Source: an uncultured Bacteroidales bacterium | Lineage (GTDB): Bacteria > Bacteroidota > Bacteroidia > Bacteroidales > Muribaculaceae | Length of the DNA: 64,000 bases | NCBI GenBank assembly: GCA_949285735.1 | Contig: CASEAQ010000003.1 | Span: 1 to 64,000, forward strand | Direction of reading: 5' to 3' | Part shown: piece by piece, positions 61,701-64,000 of the stretch | Position numbering within the stretch: the first letter of the stretch is position 1 | Layout: each line of letters opens with the position of its first letter | Program-made: the position numbers and the translations under genes | The notes under the pieces: model-generated | What the model was told of the DNA's origin: nothing | What the model saw: only the letters and a program-made list of their open reading frames with translations | The model's database searches: none

Positions 61701-61853
61701 TCGGACTACGATGGTTGGTATTTCCTGCTTGGGCATCTTTATGAGCCCGACAATGCCTATCACCACGAGCATCGTCACAATGAGAAGCACTATCTTGTGG
61801 TATCTCATTGCCCCGTCTATGAAACGCTTGTTGTCTGCCATCTTCTTTGTCAT
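58770..61853 (-). CDS. RND efflux permease (HAE1/AcrB-like)
   Basis: A 1027-residue inner-membrane pump with 12 membrane helices and two large periplasmic loops. The proton-relay Asp pair is in GMIVDDSVVIIDNY (about 400-413); the N-terminal helix precedes PKQEIPTIVVRQG, and the repeat-related LGLVSLMGILVRNGIILLDY lies near 930-950. It expels lipophilic drugs, dyes or bile salts using proton flow, acting with the adjacent adaptor and TolC protein. The ATG at 61853 overlaps the adaptor stop (ATGA) and is preferred over one two codons earlier. Substrates unknown. Confidence 0.94.
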   Translation of the reverse strand: MTKKMADNKRFIDGAMRYHKIVLLIVTMLVVIGIVGLIKMPKQEIPTIVVRQGLVVAAYPGATSAQVEERVTKPLENFIFEYKEVDKEKTYSHSKDGLAIVYVELNDNILDRDAFWAKFKHGLEAFKTQLPSGVLALQAIDDVGDTSQLLITIESDQKTYRELEKYLEQLEDRLRRIEAISRLRRSGLLQEQISVYLDPSRMAQYGISSMSVFGKLKAEGLTTVSGNLDDKQDIMPIHVAETYDSQRAVEEQIVYSDPQGNIVRLKDIARVVREYPDADKYITINGTKCVLLSIEMREGFDIVSMGRQVHATLDEFGTTLPDDVKISIITDQSWVVEDSVINFLRELLIAIVSVIIVVILLMPLRVAEVSAISIPITIFISLALFYMFNIELNTVTLAALIVTLGMIVDDSVVIIDNYIDKLSSGISRWHAAIAAPKEFFMSVLSATLSISVIFFPLLFTMRGPYGDFVKSFPWAMFIILSISLLVSLLVTPYLQYVFIKKGLPAVAKDGKQRRTPLTYLQSGYNWLLGVCFKHPKWTVALGVAVVVGGVMLLLSVEQRLMPIAERNQFAVEIYLPEGVASEQSAAVADSLRTILRQDPRVVSVTAFIGQGSPRFHSTYAPQVGGNNFAQFIVNTTGRLETEAMLEEYADRYADYFPNAYLRFKQMDYTDAVYPVEIRISGDSIDSLQRAAEIVKQTMLANKGLKLVRTNYANPLPGISVKLDEVEANRLGVSKAMLSTLLALHFGDGIAATSVWEQDYPINVVLKAERGGVENVNDLLNEYIPVLGGTTSVQLRQLATVVPDWTQGVIVRRNGVRTLSVVGDPRHGYNENDLSREVMKAIPADKLPQGVTLSAGGVTEQDKEAMPMVLGGVSVSIVIIFFILLFHFKKIGLASINLAAVMLCVLGGAIGLKILGMDFSITAILGLVSLMGILVRNGIILLDYAEELRRDMGMSVRDAAYHAGVRRMRPIFLTSAAASVGVLPMILEHTALWTPMGTVIFFGTLISMVFISTILPVAYWLLFRSTKR

Positions 61854-62881
61854 TCCCATGTTACGTTCATTCCGTCGCTCACTTTTTGGCTCCCTTGCGT
61901 AATCACCATGTCACCGGGGGCAAGCCCCGAGGTGATCACCACGCCACGGCTGGTGAGATTGCCTGTGGCTACTGTCTGCCGCCAGGCTTGGTTATCTTTT
62001 ACCGTCCACACGAAGTGACTGCCGTCGGTATCCACTTTCACCGTGTTTGCCGGGATAATGATTTGCGTGTCGCCATCACTGGCAGAGAGGCTTGCGCGGC
62101 ACACCATTCCAGGCAGCAGAGAGCGGTCGGCGTTGGCATACAGGCATTTCACTTTGTAGGTGTGTGAGATGGGATTGGCTTCTATCCCTTTTTCTGTTAT
62201 GCGGGTGTTGTAGGTGCCATTGCCCACGGCATCGACGGTGAATGTCACCTGTTGCCCCTCCTTCATGCCCGAGATCTCTTTTTCGGGCACTGCAAAGGTG
62301 ATATACACCTCGTTGATGTTTACCAACTTCGCCACTGGCGAGCCGGGCATCACGTTCATGCCCGTCTGTGCCGGGCGCGAGGCGATGTAGCCGTCGTAGG
62401 GGGCACACAGGGTGCAATCATTAAGACGCTTTTGCGCTATTGCCACAGCCGATTCGGCTTGTTGCAACTTGCTCTCGACTTCAATCCACTTTATGTCGGG
62501 CAAGCTGCCTTTTTCGTGCAGTTGCTTGTAGCGCGTGTAGGCATCTCGGGCTTGCGTGAGCGTGGCTTGCGCGGCATCGAGCATACTTTGCAGTTGGGCT
62601 GTGTTGAGCCGTGCTATAGGTTGTCCTGCCCGTACTCTGTCGCCGGCATCGACCATCATTTCCTCGATGTTGCCAGCCACTTCAAAGCTGAGCATCGAGC
62701 CTGTTTCTTCCTCGACGGTGCCGACAAACTGGCGTGCCGGGGCAATGGTGGCAGGTTCGACAGTATATACTTTCACCGGAGTTGCCGTCGGTGTGCGGCT
62801 CGCTTTGTTGTCGGAGTTGGAACAACTTGCTAAAAAGACCAGCATTGCCGATAATATGTAATATCCGAAAGTGTGTTTCAT
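61850..62881 (-). CDS. RND efflux adaptor (membrane fusion protein), lipoprotein
   Basis: A 343-residue periplasmic adaptor with lipobox FLASC (Cys about 19-20), a barrel-sandwich (biotinyl-lipoyl-like) domain split by a short helical hairpin of about 45 residues (about 88-135), and beta-barrel plus membrane-proximal domains (about 170-343; VYITFAVPEKEISGM). It links the RND pump to the TolC duct. The ATG at 62881 is chosen because it gives a proper lipoprotein signal; an upstream TTG frame adds seven residues. First gene of the three-gene efflux operon. No adjacent TetR-type regulator is seen. Confidence 0.92.
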   Translation of the reverse strand: MKHTFGYYILSAMLVFLASCSNSDNKASRTPTATPVKVYTVEPATIAPARQFVGTVEEETGSMLSFEVAGNIEEMMVDAGDRVRAGQPIARLNTAQLQSMLDAAQATLTQARDAYTRYKQLHEKGSLPDIKWIEVESKLQQAESAVAIAQKRLNDCTLCAPYDGYIASRPAQTGMNVMPGSPVAKLVNINEVYITFAVPEKEISGMKEGQQVTFTVDAVGNGTYNTRITEKGIEANPISHTYKVKCLYANADRSLLPGMVCRASLSASDGDTQIIIPANTVKVDTDGSHFVWTVKDNQAWRQTVATGNLTSRGVVITSGLAPGDMVITQGSQKVSDGMNVTWE

Positions 62882-63002
62882 TTTACCCGTGTTTTTTTGC
62901 AATAACGCAAATTTCCGTTATTTTTCGGTAATTTCCCATGTCTGTTTTTACTGAAAATTGTTCAAAAAGTAAGACTGGGAGTGTGGCGTGTGTAAATAAG
63001 CG

Positions 63003-63039
63003 CAGGAGGAAGCACACGAGCCGTGCGCGCCCCCTCCTG
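63003..63039 (-). terminator. possible terminator after the DUF4954 gene
   Basis: CAGGAGG (63003-63009) pairs with CCTCCTG (63033-63039), with extra inner pairing CACG/CGTG. It lies about 25 bases after the DUF4954 stop; the T content beyond the stem on the minus strand is modest. Confidence 0.5.
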
Positions 63040-63064
63040 GTGTGGTGAGGAGAACGATATGGCG

Positions 63065-64000
63065 TCAGAACGTCATGGCGGCTATTATGCTGTCGCCAAG
63101 TGCCGTTTTCACCTTGATGTGCTCAAGGATGGATTGCACCGACGGGTCGCGCTCGAACACGCCGCGCACTTGCTCGAAGTCTTCGATTTGCTGGGTGCGG
63201 TCGCCGTCAACCCCGAAGCCCGTCATCGACGACAACGAGAATTCCTTCTTGGCATCGTTGTAAACGAGGTTGTCGATGCCCACAACGGCTTTTTTCCAGC
63301 GGTTCACGATTTCGATGACGTCGGCAGCCGTGATTCTGTCGGGGTCGAGGTTGTAGTACCACAATATTTTGTCGTATGCCCAAGTCCATTCATACTGGTA
63401 GTAGTTGCCGTGCATTTCGGCAAAGCAGTCGTGTATGGCATCGACGCTGGTGACGCGCTGCTGCTCGATGTCGTCGATAAGGCGCAGCACTTCGCTCTTG
63501 GGCGCGATAAGCCCCGACAGGTCGCACCAGTCGCCCAGACCGATGGCGATGTCGGGTTTCAACCGGCTGCGTATCTCCTCGTTGCTGGAGGGGGCGAGTC
63601 CTTCGAGTCGCTTGATGATGGAGTTGCCGAGGAACTTGTTGATTGCCATGTCGTAGAGTTCGAGTCCGCGCACGAGCGAGCTGTTCTTGATGCGTGTGCT
63701 CTGGTAGGAATACACCACCGATGTCTCGCCCGCCAACCGTTGCAGGTCGCGCAGAATGCGGCAGCCGTTAATCATCTTTTGGATGGTGTAGGGGCTCAGC
63801 AGGTTGTAGTTGATTTGGTCGAGGCGGTGGGGGTCGGTGCGCTTGTCGCGCATGGGCCACTTGCGGGCATCGCGTATGGTGCCAACGCTGCGCAGGTTGA
63901 TGGCAGGGTAGAGGTAGGTCATGTTCTCATGCTCGATGAGGTAGGAGAATGGCAGGTCGCTCGTGTCGGGGTGGTCGGTGTGCCGCCCCATCACAAGCGA
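63065..64000 (-). CDS. DUF4954 family protein, 5' end outside the window
   Basis: The last 312 codons of a longer gene that runs off the window edge in frame (codons Ser-Leu-Val precede the first visible Met). The sequence around GRHTDHPDTSDLPFSYLIEH, YLYPAINLRSVGTIRDARKW and DPHRLDQINYNLLSPYTI matches the central part of DUF4954 proteins, which are typically about 650-700 residues and start with left-handed beta-helix (hexapeptide) repeats. Function is unknown; the hexapeptide portion suggests a sugar-nucleotide or acyl transferase relative. The visible part is helix-rich and complete at its C-terminus. Confidence 0.88.
   Translation of the reverse strand, partial: SLVMGRHTDHPDTSDLPFSYLIEHENMTYLYPAINLRSVGTIRDARKWPMRDKRTDPHRLDQINYNLLSPYTIQKMINGCRILRDLQRLAGETSVVYSYQSTRIKNSSLVRGLELYDMAINKFLGNSIIKRLEGLAPSSNEEIRSRLKPDIAIGLGDWCDLSGLIAPKSEVLRLIDDIEQQRVTSVDAIHDCFAEMHGNYYQYEWTWAYDKILWYYNLDPDRITAADVIEIVNRWKKAVVGIDNLVYNDAKKEFSLSSMTGFGVDGDRTQQIEDFEQVRGVFERDPSVQSILEHIKVKTALGDSIIAAMTF

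Noticed and set aside
1-64000. CRISPR arrays, rRNA or tRNA genes
   Set aside because: No regularly spaced direct repeats, no conserved rRNA segments and no foldable tRNA were found.

Overview
The window reads as a chromosomal segment of a Bacteroidales gut-type bacterium, close in style to Muribaculaceae; the family-level guess is inference. Support comes from repeated TAnnTTTG -7 boxes (the Bacteroidetes sigma-A promoter signature), Gram-negative outer-membrane proteins, a type IX secretion-like C-terminal tail, and families typical of the phylum (NigD-like, DUF1573, DUF3467, DUF3943, DUF4954, DUF6249). Most genes are of balanced to G+C-rich composition. I found no rRNA, tRNA, CRISPR array or intact insertion sequence.

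1-9.9 kb: a housekeeping block with an AlkD-like glycosylase and a small membrane protein (minus strand), then ybeY, mnmG, apt, uvrC, dtd, a MazG-like gene and deoC (plus strand). A 16-bp parS sequence lies just after mnmG and suggests a ParB-bound, origin-proximal region. A two-gene ATPase/TOPRIM-like cassette (AAA + DUF3226) sits between the MazG-like gene and deoC and looks like an anti-phage module.

9.9-28.8 kb: a secreted endonuclease I with a T9SS-type tail, an SGNH/MBOAT O-acetylation pair, an ABC exporter-purN-DUF3943 operon, a large outer-membrane beta-barrel protein, a DUF234-type ATPase, an ammonium transporter, a glucosaminidase with LysM domains, cytidine deaminase, and a very divergent glycerate kinase homologue.

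28.8-41 kb: eight tightly packed plus-strand genes. The first five (HEAT-repeat membrane protein, processive GT2, TPR/beta-barrel outer-membrane protein, DUF4838 lipoprotein, DUF1573 lipoprotein) have the layout of a synthase-dependent exopolysaccharide machine resembling Pga. They are followed by NamZ muramidase, a sodium:solute symporter and a WYL regulator, which look like a cell-wall sugar salvage unit.

41-53 kb: mainly minus-strand core genes: dnaX, DUF418, a GNAT acetyltransferase, cysS, DUF3467, nigD-like, lolD and tcdA; then a plus-strand RluA-type pseudouridine synthase overlapping, tail to tail, an ECF sigma/small membrane protein/DUF6249 operon.

53.1-55.1 kb: a visibly A+T-rich restriction-modification pair that is unmistakably EcoRV-like in both endonuclease and methylase, probably acting on GATATC. 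It is followed by rnz (minus), a cyclophilin-like plus Tat-signal flavoprotein pair, a complete tripartite RND efflux operon (minus), and the 3' part of a DUF4954 gene cut by the window end.
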